A DNA stretch of 64,000 nucleotides from Gammaproteobacteria bacterium (GTDB taxonomy: Bacteria > Pseudomonadota > Gammaproteobacteria > Chromatiales > Chromatiaceae). The stretch covers positions 1 to 64,000 of the forward strand of contig JALORY010000018.1 of the NCBI GenBank assembly GCA_025458675.1, in the 5' to 3' direction. Positions 17,321 through 26,915 of this stretch are shown here, in pieces. A model generated the notes under the pieces. The model did no database searches, was not told where the DNA came from, and saw only the letters and a program-made list of their open reading frames with translations. The translations under genes were made by a program, and so were the position numbers. Positions within the stretch are counted from its first letter, which is position 1. The number at the start of each line of letters is the position of its first letter.

Positions 17321-17410
17321 GCGCCACGGCCGCGGCGCCCTTCGCGCCTCGGGGCGGGAGCGGGCCGGAACTTTCCGCGCGGGACGCCTGTCTGAGGGAG
17401 TGCCGTTACG

Positions 17411-17448
17411 AAAACACGGGCCGTTTCCTCCCTCCCTTGTCGGCCCGT
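17411..17448 (-). terminator. Terminator-like hairpin after engB
   Basis: ACGGGCCG and CGGCCCGT (8 bp) enclose a purine-rich loop. On the minus strand the stem is followed by GTTTT, about 62 nt after the engB stop. Plausible intrinsic terminator separating engB from rpe; the loop of about 17 nt is long. Confidence 0.45.
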
Positions 17449-17510
17449 ATCCGGAGCTTCAGCCGGAAGCAAGTAAGGCCCCGGCCCCTCTCCCCCAATG
17501 CCCGCCGTTG

Positions 17511-18889
<1,379 letters not shown>

Positions 18890-18901
18890 GCACGACCGCC
18901 G

Positions 18902-19678
18902 TCAGCGACGACGCTCGAGCTCCTCGCGGTAGCGGTACCAAAGCCCGCCGAGGTGCTCGTGCAGGGCGAGATAGCTCATCCCGAGGGCGTTCGCGGAGGG
19001 GAGCCAGTCGGTGAGCGCGGAGGCCTCGTCCTCGCCGCCGTAGGCCCCGGTCGGCGCCCCGATCACCTCGAAGCCGGCCCGTTCGAAGGCGTAGCGCGCC
19101 CGGTCGAGATGGAACGCACTGGTGACCAGGGCGATGCGGCGCACACCCAGCGGCATGAGGAGCTTGGCGGTGAAGTGCGCGTTCTCCCAGGTGGTCTCGC
19201 TCTGGTCCTCGGCGACGAGCGGGCGCAGGCCGTACTCCTCTTCCAGCACCCGGGTGGCGAGCCGCGCGAGGGGAATCTCGCCGCTGCCGAGCGCCCCGCC
19301 GGTCACGGCGAGCGGCAGATCGGCCCGCCGGGAAAGCCAGACGCCGTAGCGCAGACGCTGGACGCTGAGCGGCGAGAGCGTCTCGGCCTCACCGTACTCC
19401 GCCGCCGGCCGGTAGCGGCCCGCGAGCGTGACCACCACCGCCTGCGCCCCGGCGGCGCGCACCGCCGCGGCCGTGGTCGCGGGCGTGCGCTGCAGGCCGT
19501 CCACCAGCACGGCGGCCACCCGGGGCGTGCTGAGCAGGTAGAGCGCCACGATCCCGGTCAGCGCGAACCAGCGACCGACGCGCAGGCGCCAGGCGAGCAC
19601 GCCGACGAAGGCCAGCAGGAGGGGCCCGCCCGGTGGAAGGATGAGGGTCTCGACCGCGCGGACGAGCGCCGTGTCCAA
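18902..19678 (-). CDS. YdcF/ElyC/SanA-family (DUF218) envelope protein
   Basis: An inner-membrane protein of the DUF218 family, members of which affect envelope biogenesis in E. coli. Two N-terminal hydrophobic segments (LLLAFVGVLAW, and FALTGIVALYLL at about residues 38-49) precede a soluble domain. Family motifs are AVVVTLAGRYR, TGGALGSGE, EDQSETTWENA and ALVTSAFHLDRARYAFERAG. Its 258 residues fit ElyC-like proteins. It starts 1 nt after the lipA stop, so it is likely the last gene of the mreB-lipA block. Biochemical activity unknown. Confidence 0.88.
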   Translation of the reverse strand: MDTALVRAVETLILPPGGPLLLAFVGVLAWRLRVGRWFALTGIVALYLLSTPRVAAVLVDGLQRTPATTAAAVRAAGAQAVVVTLAGRYRPAAEYGEAETLSPLSVQRLRYGVWLSRRADLPLAVTGGALGSGEIPLARLATRVLEEEYGLRPLVAEDQSETTWENAHFTAKLLMPLGVRRIALVTSAFHLDRARYAFERAGFEVIGAPTGAYGGEDEASALTDWLPSANALGMSYLALHEHLGGLWYRYREELERRR

Positions 19679-19679
19679 G

Positions 19680-20663
19680 CTAGCCGGCCTGGCCGAGGAC
19701 CGGGCGCGCCTGCCGCTCGGCGTGGTAGGAGGAGCGTACGAGGGGGCCCGCGGCGACGTTGGTGAACCCGAGCCCCACCGCCACGCGCTGGAGATCCTGG
19801 AACTCGGCCGGCGGTACGAAGCGGGCGACCGGCAGGTGGGCGGGACTCGGCTGCAGGTACTGGCCCAGGGTCAGCATGCGGCAGCCGTGCGCGCGCAGGT
19901 CGCTCAGCACCGCGAGCACCTCCTCCGTCGTTTCACCGAGACCGAGCATGAGACCGGACTTGGTCGGGACCGACGGGTGCCGCTCGCCGAAGCGCCGCAG
20001 CAGATCCAGCGAGCCGGCGTAACTGGCGCCCGGCCGACACTGCCGGTAGAGGCGCGGGACGGTCTCGAGATTGTGGTTGAAGACGTCCGGCGGCGCATCG
20101 GCGAACGCCGCCAGTGCGACGTCCACGCGGCCGCGGAAGTCGGGCACCAGCACCTCGACCGCGGTTCCCGGCGCGATCTCCCGGATCGCGTGAACGCAGG
20201 CCGCAAAGTGCCCTGCCCCGCCGTCGCGCAGGTCGTCGCGGTCCACCGAGGTCACCACGACGTACGACAGCCCCATCTCGGCGATCGCCTGCGCCAGCTG
20301 CCGCGGCTCGTCGGCGTCGAGCGGCCCCGGGCGACCGTGGGCCACGTCGCAGAAGGGGCAGCGGCGCGTGCAGAGGTCCCCCATCACCATGAAGGTGGCG
20401 GTGCCGTGGCTGAAACACTCGCCGAGGTTGGGACAGAGCGCCTCTTCGCAGACCGAAGACAGCCCCCGCGCCCGCAGGATCCGCTTGATGCGCGTGACCC
20501 CGGCCCCGGTCGGGGCGCGCGCGCGGATCCACGCCGGCTTGCGCAGCGGCTCGGGCGATGGCTCCACCTTCACGGGGATGCGCGCGAGCTTGTCCGCCCC
20601 GCGCTGGTGGCTGTCCGGACTGGCCCGCGAGGGCGCCTGCAGCTCGTCGGCGGACTTGCTCAT
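19680..20663 (-). CDS. lipA: Lipoyl synthase (radical SAM)
   Basis: Inserts two sulfurs into octanoyl groups on lipoyl domains. Auxiliary cluster ligands are in [12 protein letters not shown], the radical-SAM cluster in [10 protein letters not shown], and an RSSYHAE C-terminus carries the auxiliary-cluster serine. ATG 20663 ([13 protein letters not shown]; 327 aa) is chosen over the longer ORF because GAGGG precedes it. The lipB-lipA order is conserved. Confidence 0.97.
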   Translation of the reverse strand: MSKSADELQAPSRASPDSHQRGADKLARIPVKVEPSPEPLRKPAWIRARAPTGAGVTRIKRILRARGLSSVCEEALCPNLGECFSHGTATFMVMGDLCTRRCPFCDVAHGRPGPLDADEPRQLAQAIAEMGLSYVVVTSVDRDDLRDGGAGHFAACVHAIREIAPGTAVEVLVPDFRGRVDVALAAFADAPPDVFNHNLETVPRLYRQCRPGASYAGSLDLLRRFGERHPSVPTKSGLMLGLGETTEEVLAVLSDLRAHGCRMLTLGQYLQPSPAHLPVARFVPPAEFQDLQRVAVGLGFTNVAAGPLVRSSYHAERQARPVLGQAG

Positions 20664-20685
20664 CGACCCTCGTGCCTCGGCGCCG

Positions 20686-21366
20686 TCAGCGGCTGGTCGG
20701 CAGAGTATAGGCGCCGGCGCCATCCGCCTCGCACAGTGCGAGGCCCAGCGCCACGGCAAGCCGGACGGCCAACGCCTCCCCCGCCTGCGCGACGCCGAGC
20801 GGCACGCCGAGGTCCCGCAACTGGGTCACCTCGAGGCCGGCGTGGCCACACGGGTCGATGCCCAGGAAGGGCCCGAGGTCCATGTCGACGTTGACGGCGA
20901 GGCCGTGGTAGCTGCAGCCGCGGCGCACCCGCAGCCCCAGCGAGGCGACCTTCCGTCCCCCGACGTAGACACCGGGCGCATCGCGGGGCGCCACCGCAAC
21001 GACGCCGTGCGCCCCGAGCATCCCCATCGCCGCGTCCTCCAGCAGGCTCACCAGCGGCCGGACGCCGAGCCCGGCCGCCCGCAGGTCGAGCATCAGATAA
21101 GCCACCAGCTGGCCGGGGCCGTGGTAGGTGACCTGGCCGCCGCGGTCGGTCCGCACCACCGGTATGCCGCCGGGGGCGCGGAGGTGCTCGACCCGCCCCG
21201 CCTGGCCGAGGGTGTAGACCGGCTCGTGCTCGAGCAGCCAGAGCTCCGAGGGGGTGGCCGGCGTGCGCGCGTCGGTGAACGCGCGCATCGCCTCCCAGAC
21301 GGGGACGTACGGCTGCAGGCCGAGGCGCCGCAAGACCAGCCTGCGGATCGCGTCGGTCACAGGCAC
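20686..21366 (-). CDS. lipB: Octanoyltransferase LipB
   Basis: Transfers octanoyl from ACP to lipoyl domains, providing the LipA substrate. Motifs: [30 protein letters not shown], the catalytic Lys in [13 protein letters not shown], and the catalytic Cys in [16 protein letters not shown]. The start is GTG, at 21366 or 21360; the latter overlaps the ybeD stop. A few C-terminal residues (GAYTLPTSR) are extra. Confidence 0.96.
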   Translation of the reverse strand: MPVTDAIRRLVLRRLGLQPYVPVWEAMRAFTDARTPATPSELWLLEHEPVYTLGQAGRVEHLRAPGGIPVVRTDRGGQVTYHGPGQLVAYLMLDLRAAGLGVRPLVSLLEDAAMGMLGAHGVVAVAPRDAPGVYVGGRKVASLGLRVRRGCSYHGLAVNVDMDLGPFLGIDPCGHAGLEVTQLRDLGVPLGVAQAGEALAVRLAVALGLALCEADGAGAYTLPTSR

Positions 21367-21629
21367 ATCAGCGCGTCGGGGCAGGCGGTCAGATCGCGGT
21401 AGATGGCGTCGAGCTGCTCCCGACTCTGCGCTCGCACCACCACCGTCACGGCGACGTAGCGGCCGGCGCTGCTGTCGCGCACCGAGACCGCGTCCTCGCG
21501 CAGGTCCGGCGCGTGGCGGCGCACGACGTCGGCCACCCGTGCGGCGAAGCCGGGCGTCGCGCGCCCCATCACCTTGACGGGAAAGTCACACGGAAACCGC
21601 AGGAGCGCGTCGGGCGCCGGGTCACTCAT
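21357..21629 (-). CDS. ybeD: YbeD-family protein (DUF493)
   Basis: A small 90-residue alpha/beta protein of unknown function, conserved next to dacA and lipB. Family features: LLRFPCDFPVKVMGRATPGF, SSAGRYVAVTVVVRAQSREQLDAIY. It overlaps the stop of dat at its start and abuts lipB at its end, so translation is probably coupled. A regulatory, ACT-like role has been suggested for the fold; nothing in the sequence proves it. Confidence 0.92.
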   Translation of the reverse strand: MSDPAPDALLRFPCDFPVKVMGRATPGFAARVADVVRRHAPDLREDAVSVRDSSAGRYVAVTVVVRAQSREQLDAIYRDLTACPDALMCL

Positions 21630-22494
21630 CCGGCTGCTGCCGCAGGCGCGCCTTGTAGGCCTGATAGAGCTCGTTCATGCGCCGCCAGACCGGGCCGGGC
21701 CGACCATCGCCCAGCACCCTGCCGTCGAGCCGGGTCACCGGCATCACCTCGCGCGTCGAGCTCGTCAGCCACACCTCGCCCGCACCCTCCAGCACCGCCA
21801 CCGGCACGTCCTCCTCCACGCAGGGGATCGCGTTGGCACGCGCCAGCTCGATCACGAGGTCGCGGGTGATCCCCGGCAGCAGGAAGCGGCTCTTGGGCGG
21901 GGTCAGGACGCGCCCGTCCGAGACGACGAAGAGGTTGCTCGCGGCCCCTTCGACGGCGAGCCCCTCCCGCAGGAGGATCGCCTCGACGGCGCCGCGCTCC
22001 TTGGCCTCCTGACGGGCGAGCACGTTCGCGAGCAGCGTCGTCGCCTTGATGTCGCAGCGCAGCCAACGGTTGTCCGCGAGCGTGATCGCCGCGATACCGT
22101 GCTCGGCGATCGCGGGATCGATCGGGGCGAGCGGCACCGCCATGGCGAACACGGTCGGCGTGACGGCATCCGGGATCGCGTGGTCGCGCTTCTCGGCCGG
22201 ACCGCGGGTCACCTGCAGGTAGACCGACTGGTCCGCGCCAGGCCGCTGGCCGACCAGCTCGCGCAACATCGCGCGCCAGGCGTCGTGCCCCAGCGGATTC
22301 GCCATCCGGATGGCGGCGAGGCTGCCGTCCAGCCGGTCGAGGTGGTGCTCGAGGCGGAAGAGGTGACCACCGTAGACGGGAATCACCTCGTAGACGCTGT
22401 CGCCGAAGAGGAAGCCGCGATCCATCACCGGGACGCAGGCCTGCGCCCTGGGCAGGAAACGGCCGTCGAGGTAGACGAGGGTGTCGCTGGACAT
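21622..22494 (-). CDS. dat: D-amino-acid aminotransferase (class IV PLP enzyme)
   Basis: Predicted to interconvert D-alanine and D-glutamate, linking it to peptidoglycan precursors. The track shows a 971-aa artefactual ORF; the real gene starts at ATG 22494 (MSSDTLVYLDGRFLPR, 290 aa). Features: VPVMDRGFLFGDSVYEVIPVY, the PLP lysine in LRCDIKATTLLANVLAR, EGAASNLFVV and WLTSSTREVMPV. Branched-chain aminotransferase or aminodeoxychorismate lyase are related alternatives, but the dacA-dat-ybeD-lipB context favours Dat. It starts 5 nt after dacA. Confidence 0.9.
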   Translation of the reverse strand: MSSDTLVYLDGRFLPRAQACVPVMDRGFLFGDSVYEVIPVYGGHLFRLEHHLDRLDGSLAAIRMANPLGHDAWRAMLRELVGQRPGADQSVYLQVTRGPAEKRDHAIPDAVTPTVFAMAVPLAPIDPAIAEHGIAAITLADNRWLRCDIKATTLLANVLARQEAKERGAVEAILLREGLAVEGAASNLFVVSDGRVLTPPKSRFLLPGITRDLVIELARANAIPCVEEDVPVAVLEGAGEVWLTSSTREVMPVTRLDGRVLGDGRPGPVWRRMNELYQAYKARLRQQPDE

Positions 22495-22499
22495 GGCGG

Positions 22500-23732
22500 T
22501 CACTGGAACCAGAGCAGGATGGTGTCGATGAGGCGGCGGACCCACCCGGCGAGCGGGACCTCCTCCAGCGCGACCAGGGGCGCCTCGCGGAGGACCTGGC
22601 CCTTGCGCTCGACGACGACCTTGCCGAGCGCCTGGCCCTTGGCGACCGGCGCGACGACGCGCGGCGCGATCTCCATGCGGGTGCTGATGCCGTCCTTCTG
22701 GTTGCGGGGCACGGTGACCGTGAGATCCTGGGCAACGCCGAGCGCGACCTCGCGCGGATCCCCCTTCCAGGCCCGTACCTTCGCCAGGGTCTCGCCGGCG
22801 GCGTTGACCCGGTGCGCCTCGTAGAACCGGAACCCGTAGTTGAGCAGGTTGAGCATCTCGGTCGCCCGGACCTTCTCGCCTTTGGTCCCCATCACGACCC
22901 CGACGAGCCGCATGCCGTCGCGCTTCGCCGAGGCGACCAGACAGTAGCCCGCCGTCTTGGTGTGGCCGGTCTTGACGCCGTCGACCGACTCGTCGCGCCA
23001 CAGGAGCAGGTTGCGGTTCGTCTGCTTGATGTTGTTGTGGACGAACTCCTTGATCGCGTACCACGGGTAGTACTCGGGAAACTCGCGGATCGTCGCCTCG
23101 CTGGCCTTCGCGAGGTCGCGGGCGGTGGTGTAGTGCTCGGGGTCGGGGAGCCCCGTCGAGTTGACGAAGTGGGAGGACGTCATGCCCATGCGCCGGGCGT
23201 CCTCGTTCATGAGCTTCGCGAAGGTCTCCTCGCTGCCGGCGACGTGCTCGGCCAAGGCCACGGCGGCGTCGTTGCCGGACTGCACGATGAGGCCCTTGAG
23301 CAGGACCTCGAGCGGCACGCGCGCGTTGACGTCGACGAAGGTGCGCGAGCCCTCGGTGCGCCAGGCCTTCTCGCTCACCAGCACCTGGTCGTCGAGCTTG
23401 ACCCGCCCCTCCTTCAGGGCGCGGAACACGACGTGCGCCGTCAGGATCTTGGTGAGGCTCGCCGGCTCGAGACGTGCGTCCGCGTTGGACTCGGCGAGGA
23501 CCTGCCCGCTGTCCATGTCCATGAGAAACCACGCCGTGCCGGCGATCTGGGGCGAGGCGGGCACCGGCGTGCCGGCAGGCAGCGGCGCGGTCGACTGCGC
23601 CGCAGCGGCCGGGGCCGGCGGGGACGTGGCGGCGCCCTCGTGCTTCGCGCGGTTCGCCGCCTGCGACAGCGGACCGGTGCCAAGCAGGGCGACGAGCAGG
23701 GCGACGAGTGCGGTGCGGTGCAATTGGGTCAC
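22500..23732 (-). CDS. dacA: D-alanyl-D-alanine carboxypeptidase (PBP5/6 family)
   Basis: Trims the terminal D-Ala from peptidoglycan stem peptides in the periplasm. The signal peptide ends ..LSQA, followed by a Pro/Ala-rich linker to about residue 60. The S11 peptidase domain carries SLTK (Ser nucleophile), SGN and KTGHTK. A beta-rich C-terminal domain (about 310-390) ends in an amphipathic membrane anchor (WVRRLIDTILLWFQ). The 410 residues match DacA plus the linker. It lies between rlpA and dat. Confidence 0.96.
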   Translation of the reverse strand: MTQLHRTALVALLVALLGTGPLSQAANRAKHEGAATSPPAPAAAAQSTAPLPAGTPVPASPQIAGTAWFLMDMDSGQVLAESNADARLEPASLTKILTAHVVFRALKEGRVKLDDQVLVSEKAWRTEGSRTFVDVNARVPLEVLLKGLIVQSGNDAAVALAEHVAGSEETFAKLMNEDARRMGMTSSHFVNSTGLPDPEHYTTARDLAKASEATIREFPEYYPWYAIKEFVHNNIKQTNRNLLLWRDESVDGVKTGHTKTAGYCLVASAKRDGMRLVGVVMGTKGEKVRATEMLNLLNYGFRFYEAHRVNAAGETLAKVRAWKGDPREVALGVAQDLTVTVPRNQKDGISTRMEIAPRVVAPVAKGQALGKVVVERKGQVLREAPLVALEEVPLAGWVRRLIDTILLWFQ

Positions 23733-23849
23733 GGACGGGTCCTGGCGTGGCGCGGTGGTCGACTCGGGCGGGCGGCGCGGTGGCGCCGACCGGGTCTCGA
23801 TGGGGGACGCATTCTACCCGAGCGCCGGCTCGGGCAAGGGCGCCGGTCG

Positions 23850-24776
23850 TCAGTCCACGACGACCCGCGGGTTGCTGACCCCGAGTCCCTCGAGCCGGGC
23901 CACCACGAGGTCTGCCTCGTCGACCGTGCCCACGGGTCCGACGCGCACCCGGTAGAGCTCCCGGCCGTTGGCCTGTCCGGTGTCGACGCGCACGGGGCGC
24001 CGCAGGTCGGCCGTGACCTTCGCACGGATCCGGTCGGCGTTCTCGCGGCTCGCGAACGCGCCCACCTGGATGAACATGGCCGGTCCCCGCCCTGCGACGG
24101 GCGCCGGCGGCCGGGCGGGCAGGCCTGGCGACGGCGTGGTCGCGGGCCTCGCCGTGCTCGCGACCGCGGGTGCAGGCGCCACGGGCGCCGGGGCGGCGCT
24201 GCGCGGCGCAGCCGCCGCGACCCGCAGCGGGCCGGAGAGATCGGGAGGCGGGAGCGGGTCCGGATCGTTCGGGTCGATCGCCCGGATCTCCACGAGCCCC
24301 GTGCCCTTGGCGGCGAGCCTCAGCTTGGCGGCCGCCACCCACGACAGATCGATGATGCGGTTTGCGTGGAACGGACCGCGGTCGTTGATCTTCACGACGA
24401 TGCTGCGGCCGTTCTCGAGATTGGTGACGCGCGCGTAGGTCGGCAGCGGCAGCTCCTTGTGAGCAGCGGTCATCTCGAACATGTCGTAGGTTTCGCCGCT
24501 CGAGGTGCGCTTGCCGTGGAAGTCCTCGCCGTACCACGAGGCCACGCCGCGGTCGACGAAGCCGCGGCTCTCGGGGAGCGTCGCGTAGCGCCTGCCGAAG
24601 ACCTCGTAGCTCGGCGGATTGCCGTAGCGGCTCACCGGCTCGGCCTTCGGGACCGCGTCGGGCACCGCGTCGGGATCGATCATCCGCCGCTTGTCGGGCG
24701 TCGGCTTGGTGGCGCAGCCCCCCGCCAGCAGGGCGAGGGAGAGGATGAGCAGCGACCCGAGAGCGCTAGCGCGCAA
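23850..24776 (-). CDS. rlpA: Septal-ring lytic transglycosylase RlpA (lipoprotein, DPBB + SPOR)
   Basis: Cleaves denuded glycan strands and binds septal peptidoglycan. The lipobox LLAGGC puts the lipidated Cys at about residue 21. The double-psi beta-barrel domain has GVASWYGEDFHGKRTSSGE, ARVTNLENGRSIVVKINDRGP and IIDLSWVAAAKL. A Pro/Ala-rich linker (about 180-230) leads to a C-terminal SPOR domain (FIQVGAFASRENADRI...). It overlaps the end of mltB by 11 nt, as in the conserved mrdA-rodA-mltB-rlpA-dacA cluster. Confidence 0.95.
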   Translation of the reverse strand: MRASALGSLLILSLALLAGGCATKPTPDKRRMIDPDAVPDAVPKAEPVSRYGNPPSYEVFGRRYATLPESRGFVDRGVASWYGEDFHGKRTSSGETYDMFEMTAAHKELPLPTYARVTNLENGRSIVVKINDRGPFHANRIIDLSWVAAAKLRLAAKGTGLVEIRAIDPNDPDPLPPPDLSGPLRVAAAAPRSAAPAPVAPAPAVASTARPATTPSPGLPARPPAPVAGRGPAMFIQVGAFASRENADRIRAKVTADLRRPVRVDTGQANGRELYRVRVGPVGTVDEADLVVARLEGLGVSNPRVVVD

Positions 24777-25776
24777 CGCCCCGCGCCTCCCTCTCCTGCA
24801 TCGCCGCCGCGATCTCGCCGCTCAACTGGTGCACCGCCATTGCGTAGAGGATGCTCCGATTGTAGCGGGTGATCGCGTAGAAGTTGGACATGCCGAACCA
24901 GTGGGAGGTCCCGCCCTCCTCCTGCAGCGCGAAGAGGTTTCCGGACGTGTCGGCGGGCGGGCTTCCCGCAATCACGAGGCCGGCGGCGGTCAGTTCGCCG
25001 GCCCGCTCGACGGGCTTGAGATCGGTCGTCACGAAACGGCCGTGACGCTGCTCGAAGCCGCTGACCCCCGCGACCACCCGCTCGCCGCGCCGCCAGCCGT
25101 TGCGCGCGAAGTAGTTGGCGACGCTGCCGATCACGTCGGCGTCGCTGTTCCAGAGGTCGCGGCGGCCGTCGCCGTCGAAGTCCACCGCGTAGGCCCGGAA
25201 GCTCGAGGGCATGAACTGGGGCTTGCCCATGGCGCCGGCGTAGGACCCGTTGACCTTGCGGGCGTCGAAGCCCTCGTCGCGGGCCATCACGAGGAACTGC
25301 TCGAGCTCGCCACGGAAGAAGGCCGCGCGGCGCGGGTAGCCGAAGGCCAGGGTGTAGAGGGCGTCGAGGACGCGGTGTCGCCCGGTATTGCGCCCGTACT
25401 TGGTCTCCACGCCGATGATCGCCGTGACGACCTCCGGCGGCACGCCGTACTGGGCCTCGGCGCGACGCAGCGTGTCGTAGTTGCGCTGCCAGTACTCGAC
25501 GCCACCGTCGACCCGCTCGCGGGTCAGCATGATCGCCCGGTACTCGTACCAGGGCTTGGCCTCGGCAGGGCGGGTGATGGCGGCGATGATGGATTCCTGG
25601 AACTCGGCGTCGTCGAGCAGCGCCGTGAGCTCCGCCGGCACGAAGCCGTGCTTGCGCACCATGTCGTCGACGAAGGCCTGCCCTTCGGTGTCGAGCGCAG
25701 CGGCGGCACCGCTGCCCGTGACGAGCGCGGCAAGCAGGACGAGACGGCAGAGGCCGGGGAACAGAGGGTGGCTCAT
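24766..25776 (-). CDS. mltB: Membrane-bound lytic murein transglycosylase B
   Basis: A GH103-type muramidase forming 1,6-anhydro-MurNAc ends. ATG 25776 gives 336 residues, with GAGGAGC directly before it and a signal peptide MSHPLFPGLCRLVLLAALV...AAA after it; no lipobox Cys follows, so it may be soluble and periplasmic despite the name. Motifs: catalytic Glu in IIGVETKYGRNTG, NGSYAGAMGKPQFMPSS and DFDGDGRRDLWNSDADVIGS. It starts 5 nt after the rodA stop. Confidence 0.94.
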   Translation of the reverse strand: MSHPLFPGLCRLVLLAALVTGSGAAAALDTEGQAFVDDMVRKHGFVPAELTALLDDAEFQESIIAAITRPAEAKPWYEYRAIMLTRERVDGGVEYWQRNYDTLRRAEAQYGVPPEVVTAIIGVETKYGRNTGRHRVLDALYTLAFGYPRRAAFFRGELEQFLVMARDEGFDARKVNGSYAGAMGKPQFMPSSFRAYAVDFDGDGRRDLWNSDADVIGSVANYFARNGWRRGERVVAGVSGFEQRHGRFVTTDLKPVERAGELTAAGLVIAGSPPADTSGNLFALQEEGGTSHWFGMSNFYAITRYNRSILYAMAVHQLSGEIAAAMQEREARGVAR

Positions 25777-25781
25777 GCTCC

Positions 25782-26915
25782 TCAGGTCATCATCTTGCGG
25801 TGCGTGTGCACGGACATGAGGATACCGAAGCCCGCCATCAGGGTCACCAGCGAGGTGCCGCCGTAGCTGACCAGCGGCAGGGGCACGCCCACCACCGGCA
25901 GCACCCCGATGACCATGCCCACGTTGACGAACGCGTACACGAAGAACACGCAGGTGACCGCCCCGGCCAGCAGCCGTCCGTAGCTGTCCTGTGCCTGCGT
26001 CGCGATGTAGAGCCCGCGCATGATGATCACCGCGTAGAGCGTGAGCAGCGACACCACGCCGACCAGGCCGAACTCCTCCGCAAAGACGGCGAAGATGAAA
26101 TCGGTGTGCTTCTCGGGGACGAACTCGAGCTGCGACTGCGTGCCGTTGAGCAGACCCTTGCCGTAGATCCCGCCGGAGCCGATCGCGATCTTGGCCTGGA
26201 TCGTGTGATAGCCGGCCCCGAGCGGGTCGCGCTCGGGGTCGAGGAAGGTGATGACCCGCTGGCGCTGGTAGTCGTGCATCAGCGTCCACGCGACCGGGGC
26301 GGCGGCCGCGACCAGCCCCGCCAGCCCGGCGATCAGTCGCCAGCTCACGCCCGAGAAGAACAGCACGGCGGCGCCAGCGCTCGTGACCAGCAGGGCGGTG
26401 CCGAGGTCCGGCTGCTTCGCGATCAGCAGCACGGGCACCACCGTCAGCGCACCCCCGACCAGCAGACGCCGCCAGGTCGGCGGCAGCGGCGCCGAGCCGA
26501 GCAGCCAGGCCACCATCATCGGCACGCCGAGCTTGGCGATCTCGGAGGGCTGGAAGCGGATGACGCCGAGGTCGAGCCAGCGCTGCGCCCCCTTGCCGAT
26601 GTCGCCGAGCAGCAGCACGAACACGAGCAGCACGACCGCCAACCCGTAGATCGCCGGGCTCCAGTGGCGCAGCCGCGCGGGCGGGAACTGCGCGACGACG
26701 AGCATCACGCCGAACGCGAGCAGCAGCCGCAGGAGCTGTTTCTCCACCTGCTCCCAGTCCTGGCCCGACGCCGAGTAGAGGATGACCAGCCCGAAGCCGG
26801 AGAGGACGAGGAGGCCGGTCAGCAGCGGCACGTCCACGTGAATGCGCGCGAGCCAGCCGCCGAGCAGGGTCGGCTGCCTTCCGAAAGGGGCCGAGCCGTA
26901 GGGACCGAGGGTCAC
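25782..26915 (-). CDS. rodA: Peptidoglycan glycosyltransferase RodA (SEDS)
   Basis: Polymerises glycan strands in the elongasome with PBP2. It is polytopic with about ten TM segments. SEDS signatures: ASGQDWEQVEKQLLRLLL, GAQRWLDLGVIRFQPSEIAKL (catalytic Asp region), IAKQPDLGTALLV, FVPEKHTDFIFAVFAEEFG and PLPLVSYGGTSL. GTG 26915 overlaps the mrdA stop by GTGA and gives 377 residues; the 1195-aa track ORF is the mrdA shadow fused in frame. Synonym mrdB. Confidence 0.96.
   Translation of the reverse strand: MTLGPYGSAPFGRQPTLLGGWLARIHVDVPLLTGLLVLSGFGLVILYSASGQDWEQVEKQLLRLLLAFGVMLVVAQFPPARLRHWSPAIYGLAVVLLVFVLLLGDIGKGAQRWLDLGVIRFQPSEIAKLGVPMMVAWLLGSAPLPPTWRRLLVGGALTVVPVLLIAKQPDLGTALLVTSAGAAVLFFSGVSWRLIAGLAGLVAAAAPVAWTLMHDYQRQRVITFLDPERDPLGAGYHTIQAKIAIGSGGIYGKGLLNGTQSQLEFVPEKHTDFIFAVFAEEFGLVGVVSLLTLYAVIIMRGLYIATQAQDSYGRLLAGAVTCVFFVYAFVNVGMVIGVLPVVGVPLPLVSYGGTSLVTLMAGFGILMSVHTHRKMMT

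Noticed and set aside
21622-24537. 971-aa minus-strand ORF containing Dat at its end
   Set aside because: Only the last 290 codons (from ATG 22494) are real (dat). The upstream part overlaps dacA and rlpA in another frame.
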